Source of the DNA: Sphingomonas immobilis
Lineage (GTDB): Bacteria > Pseudomonadota > Alphaproteobacteria > Sphingomonadales > Sphingomonadaceae
Length of the DNA stretch: 64,000 nt
Direction: 5' to 3'
NCBI RefSeq assembly: GCF_030580995.1
Contig: NZ_JAUQSZ010000004.1
Coordinates: forward strand, 222,495-286,494
Below the pieces are notes generated by a model that saw only the letters and a list, made by a program, of their open reading frames with translations, did no database searches and was not told the origin of the DNA. A program made the translations under genes and the position numbers. Within the stretch, counting starts at the first letter, position 1. Each line of letters opens with the position of its first letter. Below, piece by piece: positions 28,013 through 37,191 of the stretch.

Positions 28013-30247
28013 ATGAAGGATATTCGATCGCTGATGATTCGTTCGTCGTCGCTTGCGCTGGCGTGCTTCGCCGCCGCACCAGCATTGGCCCAGTCCGCCG
28101 CGCCGGTGGTGCCGCCCGAGGCGGCCGCCGATACCGACCCGTCGCGCGACATCGTCGTCACCGGCCTGCGCCGCACCGCGACCGCGCAGGACACCGCCGC
28201 CGCCATCAACGTGCTGAGCAGCGAACAGCTCGACAAGACCGGCGTGCAGGGCACCGCGACGCTGCAGTTCCAGACACCGGGTCTGCTCGTGTCGCAGGAT
28301 CTCGGCCTGCAGACGCAGGTCTATATCCGCGGCATCGGCTCCAATTTGCAGGGCATCGCGACCGCCAACAGCGTCTCGACCTATCTCGACGGCGTCTATC
28401 TGCCCAACACCACGCAGACCAACCAGAGCTTCAGCGACATCGAACGGATCGAGGTGCTGAAGGGCCCGCAGGCGACCCTCTATGGCCGCAACGCGACCGG
28501 CGGCGCGATCAACATCGTGACGCAGGATCCCGCCAACCGGATGGAGGGCAAGGCCGACATCGCCTATGGCAATTACAACGATCTCAACATCCGCGGCTCG
28601 ATCTCCGGGCCAATCGTCAAGGACGTGCTGCTGGCGCGCATCTCCGCACAGTACGAGAATCGCGACGGCTATTACCGCAACCTGTTTACCGGCAATCGCA
28701 TCGCGAACCTGCGCATCGCGGGCATCCGCGCCGCCTTCAAGATCCTCGCTGCCGACAATCTCGATATCATCCTGCGCGGCGACTATACCTATACCGAAAG
28801 CGGCGATTTCCTGAAGCTGCGGCCTGCGACGTCGGTCTATTATGCCGGCAATCCGCAATATTACACCGACGATCCGCGCGCGGTCTATTACGACATCGAG
28901 CCGGAGCAGCCCGCCAAGGATTACGGCGTCAGCGCCACGATCCACTGGACGACGCCGATCGGCAAGCTGACGTCGATCACCAGCGACCGCATCTACGACG
29001 TCGGCCCGATCTACTACGACAGCGACCAGGTGCCGCGTCCGGGCACGTACTTCCCCAACGGCGTCGGCGCGATCGGCAGCTATGTGCGATCGGATTCGAT
29101 CTATCACGAAACCTATCTGTCGACCGACGAGAAGCGGCCGCTGTCCGCGATCATCGGCGGCACCTATTTCTACGAGAGTGCCAGGGAGCTGAAGCGCATC
29201 CTCGGCCCGAGCCTGGCGGTGCCGCGCACCTATACCGATCGCTTCGGCACGACCGATGCCTATTCCTTCTACGTCGATGCCAAGCTCAATCTGGGCCAGT
29301 TCAGCATCGTCGGCGGCGTACGCTACACCAGCGAAAAGAAGACCTATGATTTCTACCGCGTCGACCCGGTCGCCGCGCCGACGTTCAACAGCCGCAGGGA
29401 CAGCAAATGGTCGCCGCGTGTCGGCGTCGAGTTCCGGCCCAATGCGGACTGGCTGATCTACGCAACCGCGACCAGCGGCTTCAAAAGCGGCGGCTTCAAT
29501 ACCGACGTGCCGACCAACAGCTTCGGCCCCGAGAGCATCTGGTCGTATGAAGGCGGCTTCAAATCGCAACTGTTCGACCGTCGCGTGCGCTTCAACGTCT
29601 CCGGGTTCTACTATGATTACAAGGACATCCAGGTTCTTCAGTACCTGACCATCAACAGCGTGATCTCGCCGATCATCACCAATGCCGGCAGCGCGAAGCT
29701 CTACGGCGTCGATGCGACGCTCGACGTCAAGGCGACGAGCAACTTCACCGTCGGCGGCGGCCTGTCGTACCTTCATTCGGAATTCGGATCGGCGGTGTTC
29801 TGCGATCCGCTGCGCGGTTCCTGCACCGCGACCGATCCCGCCGCGCGGCCGTTCTTCAACGTCCAGGGCAACCGGCTGACGCGCGCGCCGGAGATTTCGG
29901 CCAATGTCTACGCCGACTACAAGATCCCGCTGGCAAGCGGCGACGTGACGCTGCACGGCGACGGATCGTACCGCTCGCGCACCTATTACACGGTGTTCCA
30001 GAACCCGATCTATTCGGCCGCCGGCTTCTGGCTGCTCGGCGCGAACGTGCGCTACACGGCGCATTCGGGCTGGTTCGTCGAGGCGTACGGACAGAACCTG
30101 ACCGATACGCTGGCGATCACGCAGATCATCAACAGCTCGCCGCTGCGCAACCCGGCGACGGGCGCGATCCTGTACGGCACGCCCGCCGAATTCGATCGCT
30201 ATTCGCCGCCGCGCACCTACGGCATTCGCATCGGCACCAAGTTCTGA
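28013..30247 (+). CDS. TonB-dependent outer-membrane receptor
   Basis: This 744-residue outer-membrane beta-barrel takes up a substrate using TonB energy. The signal peptide MKDIRSLMIRSSSLALACFA ends near ALAQ (residue 27). A TonB-box-like DIVVTGLRR follows, then a plug domain with QVYIRGIGS and IERIEVLKGPQATLYGRNATGGAINI. The barrel ends PPRTYGIRIGTKF with the terminal Phe. AGGAAGAGGGG precedes the ATG. An MFS permease gene follows within eight bases. Receptors of this subtype in sphingomonads serve hydrophobic or aromatic substrates as well as iron complexes; the permease link favours a carbon source. Confidence 0.93.
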   Translation: MKDIRSLMIRSSSLALACFAAAPALAQSAAPVVPPEAAADTDPSRDIVVTGLRRTATAQDTAAAINVLSSEQLDKTGVQGTATLQFQTPGLLVSQDLGLQTQVYIRGIGSNLQGIATANSVSTYLDGVYLPNTTQTNQSFSDIERIEVLKGPQATLYGRNATGGAINIVTQDPANRMEGKADIAYGNYNDLNIRGSISGPIVKDVLLARISAQYENRDGYYRNLFTGNRIANLRIAGIRAAFKILAADNLDIILRGDYTYTESGDFLKLRPATSVYYAGNPQYYTDDPRAVYYDIEPEQPAKDYGVSATIHWTTPIGKLTSITSDRIYDVGPIYYDSDQVPRPGTYFPNGVGAIGSYVRSDSIYHETYLSTDEKRPLSAIIGGTYFYESARELKRILGPSLAVPRTYTDRFGTTDAYSFYVDAKLNLGQFSIVGGVRYTSEKKTYDFYRVDPVAAPTFNSRRDSKWSPRVGVEFRPNADWLIYATATSGFKSGGFNTDVPTNSFGPESIWSYEGGFKSQLFDRRVRFNVSGFYYDYKDIQVLQYLTINSVISPIITNAGSAKLYGVDATLDVKATSNFTVGGGLSYLHSEFGSAVFCDPLRGSCTATDPAARPFFNVQGNRLTRAPEISANVYADYKIPLASGDVTLHGDGSYRSRTYYTVFQNPIYSAAGFWLLGANVRYTAHSGWFVEAYGQNLTDTLAITQIINSSPLRNPATGAILYGTPAEFDRYSPPRTYGIRIGTKF

Positions 30248-30254
30248 GGCTGGC

Positions 30255-31577
30255 ATGACTGCATCCACCGCTTCCAGCGATCCGAGCTACCCCGCCGCGC
30301 GGATCGCCTGGACGGCGGTGGGCGTGCTGTTGCTGCTCTACGCGCTCGCGTTCATCGACCGGCAGATCATCGCGTTGATGGTCGCGCCGATCCGGGCCGA
30401 TCTGGGGATTTCCGATTTCCAGATCGGCCTGCTGCAGGGCTTCGCCTTCGCGCTGCTCTACGCGCTGTTCGGCCTGCCGCTCGGCCTTGCGGTCGATCGC
30501 CTGTCGCGGCGGCGGGTGATCTTCGTGGGCGTGTTCGTTTGGGCGCTGGCGGCGACGGCGTGCGGGCTGGCGCGGACCTATCCCGAACTGCTCGCCGCGC
30601 GGGTGCTGGTGGGGGCAGGCGAGGCGGCGCTCGCGCCTGCCGCCTATTCGATCCTGAGCGACCTGTTTCCCAAGAAGCGGCTGACGCTGGCGCTCGGCGT
30701 GTTCGCGATCGGCGCGCAGCTCGGCGCATCGTCCTCGCTGGCGATCGGCGGGCTCATCATCGAGGCGGCGAAGGACGGCGTGACGCTGCCGCTGCTCGGC
30801 CATGTCACCGCGTGGCGCTTCGCGTTCATCGTGACGGGCGCGCCGGGAATCCTGCTCGCGTTCCTCGTGTTCCTGATTCCCGAACCGGCGCGGCGCGGCG
30901 CCGGCGCGGTGCGCGGCACCTGGCGGGAACTGTTCGCGTTCCTCCACGCCCACGGCCGCTTCTTCGCGTGCCATTTCCTCGGCTTCGCCTGCATCATGGC
31001 GATGGCCTATTCGCGGCTGGCGTGGCTGCCCGCCTATTTCACGCGCCATTTCGGCTGGCCGATCGGACAGACCGGTATCGTCCTGGCGGTCTTTACCTTC
31101 GTGACCGGCGCGCTGGCACTGCCGATCACCGGTGCGATCGTCGATCGCTGGTATGCGCGCGGGGTTCTCGACGCGCACATGCGCTTCTACGTCTGGGGCG
31201 GGATCGCGGCGACGGTGACGGGCGCGGGGTGTTTCCTGATGCCGAACCCGACCTTGTTCTTCGCGCTTTCGACGATCGCGATGATCCCGATGGGGATGGT
31301 GGCGATCGCGGCGGGGGCGATCCAGATCGTCACCCCGCCGACGCTGCGCGGGCGGATGTCGGCGATCTACCTGCTGTTCGTCGCGCTGTTCGCGCTGACG
31401 GTGGGGCCGGGGATTGTCGGCCTGTTCACCGACCTGATGTTCAAGGACGACGCGCTCATCCACCTGTCGCTGGCGGTGAGCGTGCTGGCGCTCGGGCCGG
31501 TCGCGACGATCGCCTTCGTGCTCGGCCTGGCGCCGATGCGCCGCGCCGTCGAAGCGGCGCGGGCGCGCGGCGAATAG
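30255..31577 (+). CDS. MFS permease, spinster-like
   Basis: This 440-residue twelve-helix inner-membrane transporter has ALAFIDRQIIALMVAPIRADLG in helix 1. Loop 2-3 reads GLPLGLAVDRLSRRRVIFVG and helix 4 has ARVLVGAGEAALAPAAYS, the pattern of spinster-like MFS proteins also seen in the permease at 44157-45497. It is co-transcribed with the preceding TonB receptor, giving an outer- plus inner-membrane uptake route. Whether it imports or exports is not shown by sequence. Confidence 0.9.
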   Translation: MTASTASSDPSYPAARIAWTAVGVLLLLYALAFIDRQIIALMVAPIRADLGISDFQIGLLQGFAFALLYALFGLPLGLAVDRLSRRRVIFVGVFVWALAATACGLARTYPELLAARVLVGAGEAALAPAAYSILSDLFPKKRLTLALGVFAIGAQLGASSSLAIGGLIIEAAKDGVTLPLLGHVTAWRFAFIVTGAPGILLAFLVFLIPEPARRGAGAVRGTWRELFAFLHAHGRFFACHFLGFACIMAMAYSRLAWLPAYFTRHFGWPIGQTGIVLAVFTFVTGALALPITGAIVDRWYARGVLDAHMRFYVWGGIAATVTGAGCFLMPNPTLFFALSTIAMIPMGMVAIAAGAIQIVTPPTLRGRMSAIYLLFVALFALTVGPGIVGLFTDLMFKDDALIHLSLAVSVLALGPVATIAFVLGLAPMRRAVEAARARGE

Positions 31578-31578
31578 G

Positions 31579-32727
31579 TCAGCGCCCCATCAGATCCTTG
31601 GCGATGACGATCTTCATCACTTCGGACGTGCCCGCGAAGATGCGGAAGATGCGTGCGTCCTGATAGAGCTGGCAGATCGGATATTCCTGCATGTAACCGG
31701 CCGAGCCGTGGAGCTGGAGACATTCGTCGACGATGCGGCCCTGCACCTCGCTGGTCTTGAGCTTGAGCGAAGCGGCGGTCGCCTGATCGAGCTGGCCGGC
31801 GTTGAACAGGCGCGCGCAGTGATCGAGAAACGCCTGGCAGGCGTTCACCTCGGTCTGCATCTCGGCGAGCTTGAACTTGGTGTTCTGGAAATCGGCGACG
31901 GTCTGGCCGAACGCCTTGCGCTGCGTCACGAAATCGAGCGTCAGCTCGATCGCCTTCTGCGACCAGGGCAGCGACTGCGCCGCGGTCGTGAGCCGTTCCT
32001 CGGCAAGGCCGCCGCGCATATAGTCGAAGCCCTTCGCGGGATCGCCGAGCACGTGGATGGGCTGCAGCACGACATCCTCGAAGATCAGCTCGGCAGTGTC
32101 CTGCGTGTGGAAGCCGAGCTTCTCGAGCTTCCGCCCGTTGCTGAAGCCGGGCATGCCGCGTTCGACGAGGAAGAGGCCGAGCTGGCGCTTGTTGTTCACG
32201 TCGGTCTTGGCCGCCACCACGAACAGCTCGGCGATCAGGCCGTAGGAGATGTAGGTCTTGGAGCCGTTGAGCACCCAGGTGCCGTCGGGGCGCTGTTCGG
32301 CGCGGGTCTTGAAGCCGGCGATGTCGCTGCCCGCATCGGGCTCGGTCATGGCGATCGCGCAGATCATCTCGCCGCTGGCGAGCTTGGGGAGGAAGTGGCG
32401 CTTGGTCTCCTCGCTGCCGTACTTGCCGATATAGGGCGGCGAATTGCGGTTGAGCGCGCCGGTCCAGATCCCCGATTCGAGGCTGCGGCCGACCTCCTCC
32501 ATCATCACCTGGTCGTAGCGGAAATCGGTGAGGCCGAGGCCGCCATATTCCTCGGGCACCCACGAACAGAGGAAGCCCTGCTCGCCCATCTTGCGATAGA
32601 GATCGCGGCTGACCATGCCGTCGGCGCGGTATTGCGCACGGTTGGGGATCGCCTCGCGTTCGAGGAAGGTGCGGAAGGCGTCGCGAAAGGCTTCGTGTTC
32701 TTCGTCGTAATGATTGCGGATCATCAT
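31579..32727 (-). CDS. Acyl-CoA dehydrogenase
   Basis: This 382-residue FAD enzyme has AIAMTEPDAGSD at 124-135. LAEERLTTAA carries helix-G Glu244, and CLQLHGSAGYMQEYPICQLY is followed by IFAGTSEVMK. As in the enzyme at 11872-13035, the C-terminal Glu position is not Glu, so the helix-G Glu is the likely base. It is the last gene of an operon of aldo-keto reductase, epimerase-like reductase and enoyl-CoA hydratase. ATG ATG at the start leaves one codon of uncertainty. Confidence 0.92.
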   Translation of the reverse strand: MMIRNHYDEEHEAFRDAFRTFLEREAIPNRAQYRADGMVSRDLYRKMGEQGFLCSWVPEEYGGLGLTDFRYDQVMMEEVGRSLESGIWTGALNRNSPPYIGKYGSEETKRHFLPKLASGEMICAIAMTEPDAGSDIAGFKTRAEQRPDGTWVLNGSKTYISYGLIAELFVVAAKTDVNNKRQLGLFLVERGMPGFSNGRKLEKLGFHTQDTAELIFEDVVLQPIHVLGDPAKGFDYMRGGLAEERLTTAAQSLPWSQKAIELTLDFVTQRKAFGQTVADFQNTKFKLAEMQTEVNACQAFLDHCARLFNAGQLDQATAASLKLKTSEVQGRIVDECLQLHGSAGYMQEYPICQLYQDARIFRIFAGTSEVMKIVIAKDLMGR

Positions 32728-32741
32728 CGCGGTGGGCGTCC

Positions 32742-33572
32742 TTACAGGTCGGCGAAACGGGGCGGGCGCTTCTCGCGGAAGCTGGCGATGCCTTCGACGA
32801 AATCGTCGGAGGCGAAGCGTTCGAGCAGCAGGTCATGCGCCTTGCGCGCGGCGTCGCCGAAGCTTTCGGTACAGCCGTCGAACAATTGCTGCTTGATGAT
32901 CGCGACTGCCTGCGGGGCCGAGTTGATCGCGATCTCGCGCGCATAGCCGATCGCGGCATCGAGCAAGGCGTCCGGCTCCTCGATGCGGCTGACCATGCCG
33001 ATGCGCAGCGCCTCGTCCGCGCCGATCACGCGGCCGGACATCAGCAGATCGGCGGCGAGGGTGCGGCCGACGATGCGCGGCAGCAGCCACGCGATCCCGG
33101 CCTCGGCATGGATGCCGCGCTGGGGGAAGGCCGCGCCGAACCTGGCGGTGGTGCTGGCGAAACGGACATCGCAGGTCATCGCGATCGCAAAGGCGATGCC
33201 GATGCACGCCCCGTTGATCGCGCCGATCACCGGCTTGGGCGTGGCGAGCGGGAAGGTGTAGGTCGTGGCGAGATCGGGATCGAGGCCGAGCCCCCGATAG
33301 GCCGCGCCGGCCACGCCGGGCGCAGGCAAATCGAAATCGCTGCCGCGGCTGGCGGCGAAGCGATCGAGCCGGGTGAGGTCGGCACCGGCGCAGAAACCGC
33401 GCCCCGCGCCCGTCAGCACGATGGCGCGCGCGCTCGGGTCGGTATGCGCCGCCACCCAGGCTTCATCCAGCGCCGGGTGCATCGCATCGTCGAGCGCGTT
33501 GAGCTTGTCAGGGCGGTTGAGCGTGATGACGCCGACGCGGTCGATCACTTCGAAACGGACGATGTCGCTCAT
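32742..33572 (-). CDS. Enoyl-CoA hydratase-like protein lacking both catalytic Glu
   Basis: This 276-residue crotonase-fold protein keeps the oxyanion-hole segments GRGFCAGADLTRL and INGACIGIAFAIAMTCD. It has Ala where the first catalytic Glu should be (GIAFAIAM) and FGAAFPQRG where the second lies. It therefore probably does not hydrate by the standard mechanism; isomerase, C-C bond cleaving or thioesterase-like reactions are known for such members. The start codon overlaps the preceding epimerase stop (ATGA). Confidence 0.88.
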   Translation of the reverse strand: MSDIVRFEVIDRVGVITLNRPDKLNALDDAMHPALDEAWVAAHTDPSARAIVLTGAGRGFCAGADLTRLDRFAASRGSDFDLPAPGVAGAAYRGLGLDPDLATTYTFPLATPKPVIGAINGACIGIAFAIAMTCDVRFASTTARFGAAFPQRGIHAEAGIAWLLPRIVGRTLAADLLMSGRVIGADEALRIGMVSRIEEPDALLDAAIGYAREIAINSAPQAVAIIKQQLFDGCTESFGDAARKAHDLLLERFASDDFVEGIASFREKRPPRFADL

Positions 33573-34447
33573 GCCGCCGCGTTCCGCCAGGAATGGCGCG
33601 GTTCGTAGCCGATCACCGCCTTCGCGCGTGCCGACGACAGCAGCGAGGCGTCGCCGTCGAGCGTGCCCTTGACCGGGCTCTGCGGGAAGTTCGCCGCCAC
33701 CAGATCGGCGCTGGGGTGGCCGGTGATGTTGTCGGATGCGGCGATGATCAACCGCTCATGCCCCGCGAAATCGGCTTCGACGGCGAGGCGGCAAGCTTCG
33801 CCGGCGTCGCGCGCATCGACATAGCCCCACAGGTTGAACTTGCGGAAATCGGGCCTGGCGGCAGCGCCCGGCTGCTGCGCGTAATCGGCGGCGTCGAACA
33901 CGTTGGAGAAGCGCAGCGAGGCGACCGAGAGGGCGGGGTGCCAGCGCGTCATGTGGTCGGCCATCTGCTCGCCGAGGAATTTCGCCAGCGAATAGGACCA
34001 GTTGGGCAGATCGGGGTGGCTTTCGTCCACGGGCACGAAGGCGGGCGGGGTGGTGAAGGGCAGGCCGAGGATCGTCTCGCTCGATCCCCAGACGATGCGC
34101 TTGATGCCGAGCCGCGCGCAGGCGGAAAAGACGTTGTAGGTGGAAACGGTGTTGACGTCGAAGATGCGCGCATCGTCGGCGAGGCCGGGGGCGGGGATGC
34201 CGGCGAGGTGGACGACCGCATCGGGCACCTGCGGCAGCGGCGCCATGCCGAACATCGTGTCGATGCCCGACAGCGCACCGAGCACCGCGCCGAAATCGGT
34301 ACAGTCGACCGCCGCCGTGCGCACCCCGCCGATCGTCGCGGCGCGCAGATCGAGCCCGATCACGCGGTGGCCCGCGGCCTTCAGCGCGGCGCAGGCCTCG
34401 CGCCCGATCTTGCCGGCGCTGCCGGTGACGGCGACGCGCAAGGGCAT
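33569..34447 (-). CDS. NAD-dependent epimerase/dehydratase-type reductase
   Basis: This 292-residue extended SDR has VTGSAGKIGREACAAL for the dinucleotide, DAVVHLAGIP, IVWGSSETILG and YSLAKFLGE with Tyr/Lys. The family includes uronate dehydrogenases and hydroxysteroid or ketoacyl reductases. A GTG two codons upstream overlaps the preceding aldo-keto reductase stop (GTGA) and is an alternative start. It is translationally linked on both sides within a four-gene operon. Confidence 0.85.
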   Translation of the reverse strand: MPLRVAVTGSAGKIGREACAALKAAGHRVIGLDLRAATIGGVRTAAVDCTDFGAVLGALSGIDTMFGMAPLPQVPDAVVHLAGIPAPGLADDARIFDVNTVSTYNVFSACARLGIKRIVWGSSETILGLPFTTPPAFVPVDESHPDLPNWSYSLAKFLGEQMADHMTRWHPALSVASLRFSNVFDAADYAQQPGAAARPDFRKFNLWGYVDARDAGEACRLAVEADFAGHERLIIAASDNITGHPSADLVAANFPQSPVKGTLDGDASLLSSARAKAVIGYEPRHSWRNAAA

Positions 34448-34449
34448 GC

Positions 34450-35469
34450 TCACGACAGCACCGAGACGCGGCCGGTGAAGCGCGACGGGAAGGTGACGCC
34501 GGTCACGGCGTGCGGCGCGTAGGGCGCCTCCAGCGCGGCGATCTCGTCCGTGTCGAGCGTGACGTCGAGCGCGGCGACGGCATCGTCGAGCTGCGCCGGC
34601 TTCGACGCGCCGATGATCGGCGCCGTGATCTCCGGCTTGGCGAGCAGCCAGGCGAGCGCGATCTGCGCCGGCGGCACGCCGCGCGCCGAGGCGATCTTCA
34701 ACACGGCATCGACCACGGCGGCATCCTGATCCGCCGTCTTGGCGTAGATCGCCTTGCCGAACTGATCGGTTTCCGACCGCGCGGTCTTGACGTCGAGCGG
34801 GCGCGTCAGCTTGCCGCGCGCGAGCGGGCTCCACGGAATGACGCCGACGCCCATGTCGGCGCACAGCGGCAGCATCTCGCGCTCCTCCTCGCGGTAGATG
34901 AGATTGACCTGCGGCTGCATCGACACGAAGCGCGTCCAGCCGTTCGCCGAGGCGACGTACTGCATCTTCGAGAATTGCCACGCCGCCATCGACGACGCGC
35001 CGATGTAGAGCGCCTTGCCCGCCTTCACGATGTCGTGGAGCGCCTCCATCGTTTCCTCGACCGGCGTTTCGGCATCGAAGCGGTGGATCTGGTAGAGATC
35101 GATATAGTCGGTGCCGAGCCGGCGCAGGCTGTCATCGACCGCCTGGAACAGGGCCTTGCGCGACAGGCCGCCGGTGTTGGGGGCGTTGCGCCACGGGATG
35201 AAGCCCTTGGTGGCGATCACCACTTCGTCACGCCGCGCGAAGTCTTTCAGCGCGCGGCCGGTGATCTCCTCCGAGGTTCCCGCCGAATAGCCGTTGGCGG
35301 TATCGAAGAAATTGATCCCCGCCTCCAGCGCCTGGCGGAAGAAGGGGCGGCTCGACTCCTCGTCGAGCGTCCATTCGTGCTGCCCCTTTTGCGCGATGCC
35401 GTAGGTCATGCAGCCGAGGCACAGGCGCGAGACGCGCAGGCCGGTTTGTCCAAGCCGGGTATATTGCAT
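34450..35469 (-). CDS. Aldo/keto reductase
   Basis: This 339-residue NADPH-dependent TIM-barrel reductase has FFDTANGYSAGTSEEI containing the Asp and Tyr of the catalytic tetrad, VVIATKG with the Lys and IDLYQIHRFD with the His. GASKPAQLDDAVAAL forms the NADPH-binding C-terminal part. It is the first gene of the operon ending in the acyl-CoA dehydrogenase at 31579. The upstream divergent gap holds the best copy of the shared operator-like motif. Confidence 0.92.
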   Translation of the reverse strand: MQYTRLGQTGLRVSRLCLGCMTYGIAQKGQHEWTLDEESSRPFFRQALEAGINFFDTANGYSAGTSEEITGRALKDFARRDEVVIATKGFIPWRNAPNTGGLSRKALFQAVDDSLRRLGTDYIDLYQIHRFDAETPVEETMEALHDIVKAGKALYIGASSMAAWQFSKMQYVASANGWTRFVSMQPQVNLIYREEEREMLPLCADMGVGVIPWSPLARGKLTRPLDVKTARSETDQFGKAIYAKTADQDAAVVDAVLKIASARGVPPAQIALAWLLAKPEITAPIIGASKPAQLDDAVAALDVTLDTDEIAALEAPYAPHAVTGVTFPSRFTGRVSVLS

Positions 35470-35485
35470 CGGTATCCTCCGCGCG

Positions 35486-35501
35486 ACCTATCTATCTAAG
35501 T
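35486..35501. promoter_or_regulatory. Candidate shared operator, copy C (best copy)
   Basis: ACCTATCTATCTAAGT lies between the divergent aldo/keto reductase and TesB-like genes. It shares eight leading bases with the site at 11792 and nine of its ten terminal bases (CTATCTAAGT) with the site upstream of the FadR-type gene at 59111-59120. Confidence 0.45.
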
Positions 35502-35574
35502 GCCATAGCAAAGGCGGCGTTCGAGTCGAGAGCCCGCTTGCGCTCGCGCCCCGGGATGCGACAAGGCGTGTCCT

Positions 35575-36381
35575 ATGGCACCGCTTTTCGATCTGCGCGC
35601 GACGCACAATCCGCACCGCTGGTATCTGCCCGTCACGTTGGACATCTCCGTCGGCCTGCCCGAACGCCGCTTCCTGTTCGGCGGCGTCGGGCTGGCGGCG
35701 GCGATCAGCGCGCTGGAACAGACGTGCCAGCGCCCGGTGATCTGGGCGACGGCGCATTATCTGTCGTTCGCGCGGCCGGGGTCGGTGGTCGATCTCGACG
35801 TGTGGGTGCCGGTCGAGGGCAATCAGACCAGCCAGGCCAACGTGCTGCTGCATGTCGACGACGAAAAGATCATCTCGGTCAGCGCCGCGCTCGGCGCGCG
35901 CGACAGCGCGATTTCCGACCAGTGGGTGACGATGCCCGACGTGCCGCCCCCCGGCGACTGCCCGGAGGTGAGCCATTGGCGCGAGCGCGGCGGCGACGTG
36001 CGCGATCGCTTCGAGGTGCGGCTGGCGGCGGGACGCTATCCCACCGGCGTCGTGATGGACGGGCGCGGCGTCGGGCGGCTGTGCTTCTGGCTGCGATCGC
36101 GCGACGGGCGCGCAGTGGATGCGGCGATGCTGGCGATCGCCGCCGACTACGTCTCGGTCGCGATCAGCGACGCCGTCGGGCGCGATGCGGGCGGCAACAG
36201 CCTGGACAACACCATCCGCTATGCGCGGCCCGCCGAGGGCACATGGGTGCTGTGCGACACGCGGATCGAATCGGTCCATGCCGGTGTCGTCCACGGCGGG
36301 ATGCATCTGTTTTCCGAAGGCGGCGTGCTGATGGCGACGGCCAGCCAGTCGCTGATCCTGCGCCTGCACGACCGGGACTAA
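35575..36381 (+). CDS. TesB-like acyl-CoA thioesterase
   Basis: This 268-residue protein consists of two hot-dog halves of the acyl-CoA thioesterase II-like type. FGGVGLAAAISALEQTC is the first helix region, ATAHYLSFARPGSVVDLDV is the first core, and ESVHAGVVHGGMHLFSEGG followed by ATASQSLIL is the second. It would hydrolyse an acyl-CoA in the cytoplasm. No strong ribosome site is visible before the ATG. The SDR gene follows after 23 bases. Confidence 0.82.
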   Translation: MAPLFDLRATHNPHRWYLPVTLDISVGLPERRFLFGGVGLAAAISALEQTCQRPVIWATAHYLSFARPGSVVDLDVWVPVEGNQTSQANVLLHVDDEKIISVSAALGARDSAISDQWVTMPDVPPPGDCPEVSHWRERGGDVRDRFEVRLAAGRYPTGVVMDGRGVGRLCFWLRSRDGRAVDAAMLAIAADYVSVAISDAVGRDAGGNSLDNTIRYARPAEGTWVLCDTRIESVHAGVVHGGMHLFSEGGVLMATASQSLILRLHDRD

Positions 36382-36404
36382 GGCAAACAAAAGAGGAGAG
36401 AGTC

Positions 36405-37190
36405 ATGGGCAAGCTGGACGGAAGAGTCGCGATCGTGACCGGCGGCGGACGCGGCATCGGCCGCGCGACCGCGCTGCGGTTCGCCGCGGAAGGTGCGAAG
36501 GTGGTGGTGGCGACGCGCACCGCCGCGCCGGGGCAGGAGGTGGTCGACGAGATCGTCGCGGCCGGCGGCGAGGCGATCCTGATCGCGCTCGACATGGGCG
36601 ACCGCGCGGCGGTGAAGGCAATGGTGGAACAGGCCGCCGCGCATTTCGGCGCGATCGACATCGTGCTGCACAATGCCGCCTATCTCACGCCTGCCTTCCT
36701 CGCCGACATGCCCGACGACGTCCTCGACAAGATGTTCGACGTGGGCGTGAAGGCGGCGTTCTGGATGACGCACGACGCGCTGCCGTGGCTGAAGAAGAGC
36801 GGCGCGCCGCGCATCCTCGTCACTTCGTCGGTGGCGGGCAACCAGAAGTCGCTGCCGAGCCGCGTCCACTACGGATCGGTCAAGATGGCGGTGACGGGCT
36901 TCGTGCGCGGGGCAGCACTGGAGCTGTCGGGCCACGGCATCACCGTCAACGCGATCGAGCCGGGTCTGACGGTCACGCATTCGCTGACCAGCATGGCGAG
37001 CCCCGAGCAGATCGCCGCGATGGGGCGCGAGATCCCGATCGGCCGCGCCGGACGGCCGGAGGAGATCGCCGCGGCCTTCCTGTTCCTCGCCTCCGATGAG
37101 GGCGGCTATGTGACGGGCCGCACGCTGACGATGGACGGCGGTGCCTCGCTCGGCGATCCGCGCGGGCTGCTGACCGAGCGCGAGGACTAG
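36405..37190 (+). CDS. Short-chain dehydrogenase/reductase
   Basis: This 261-residue classical SDR has TGGGRGIGRATAL near the N-terminus, LHNAAYL in place of NNAG, TSSVAG with Ser, YGSVK with Tyr/Lys, and DGGASLG at the end. It is similar to 3-ketoacyl-(ACP/CoA) reductases. AGAGGAGAGAG precedes the ATG. It is paired with the TesB-like thioesterase and ends one base from the end of a convergent SDR gene. Confidence 0.9.
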   Translation: MGKLDGRVAIVTGGGRGIGRATALRFAAEGAKVVVATRTAAPGQEVVDEIVAAGGEAILIALDMGDRAAVKAMVEQAAAHFGAIDIVLHNAAYLTPAFLADMPDDVLDKMFDVGVKAAFWMTHDALPWLKKSGAPRILVTSSVAGNQKSLPSRVHYGSVKMAVTGFVRGAALELSGHGITVNAIEPGLTVTHSLTSMASPEQIAAMGREIPIGRAGRPEEIAAAFLFLASDEGGYVTGRTLTMDGGASLGDPRGLLTERED

Positions 37191-37191
37191 G

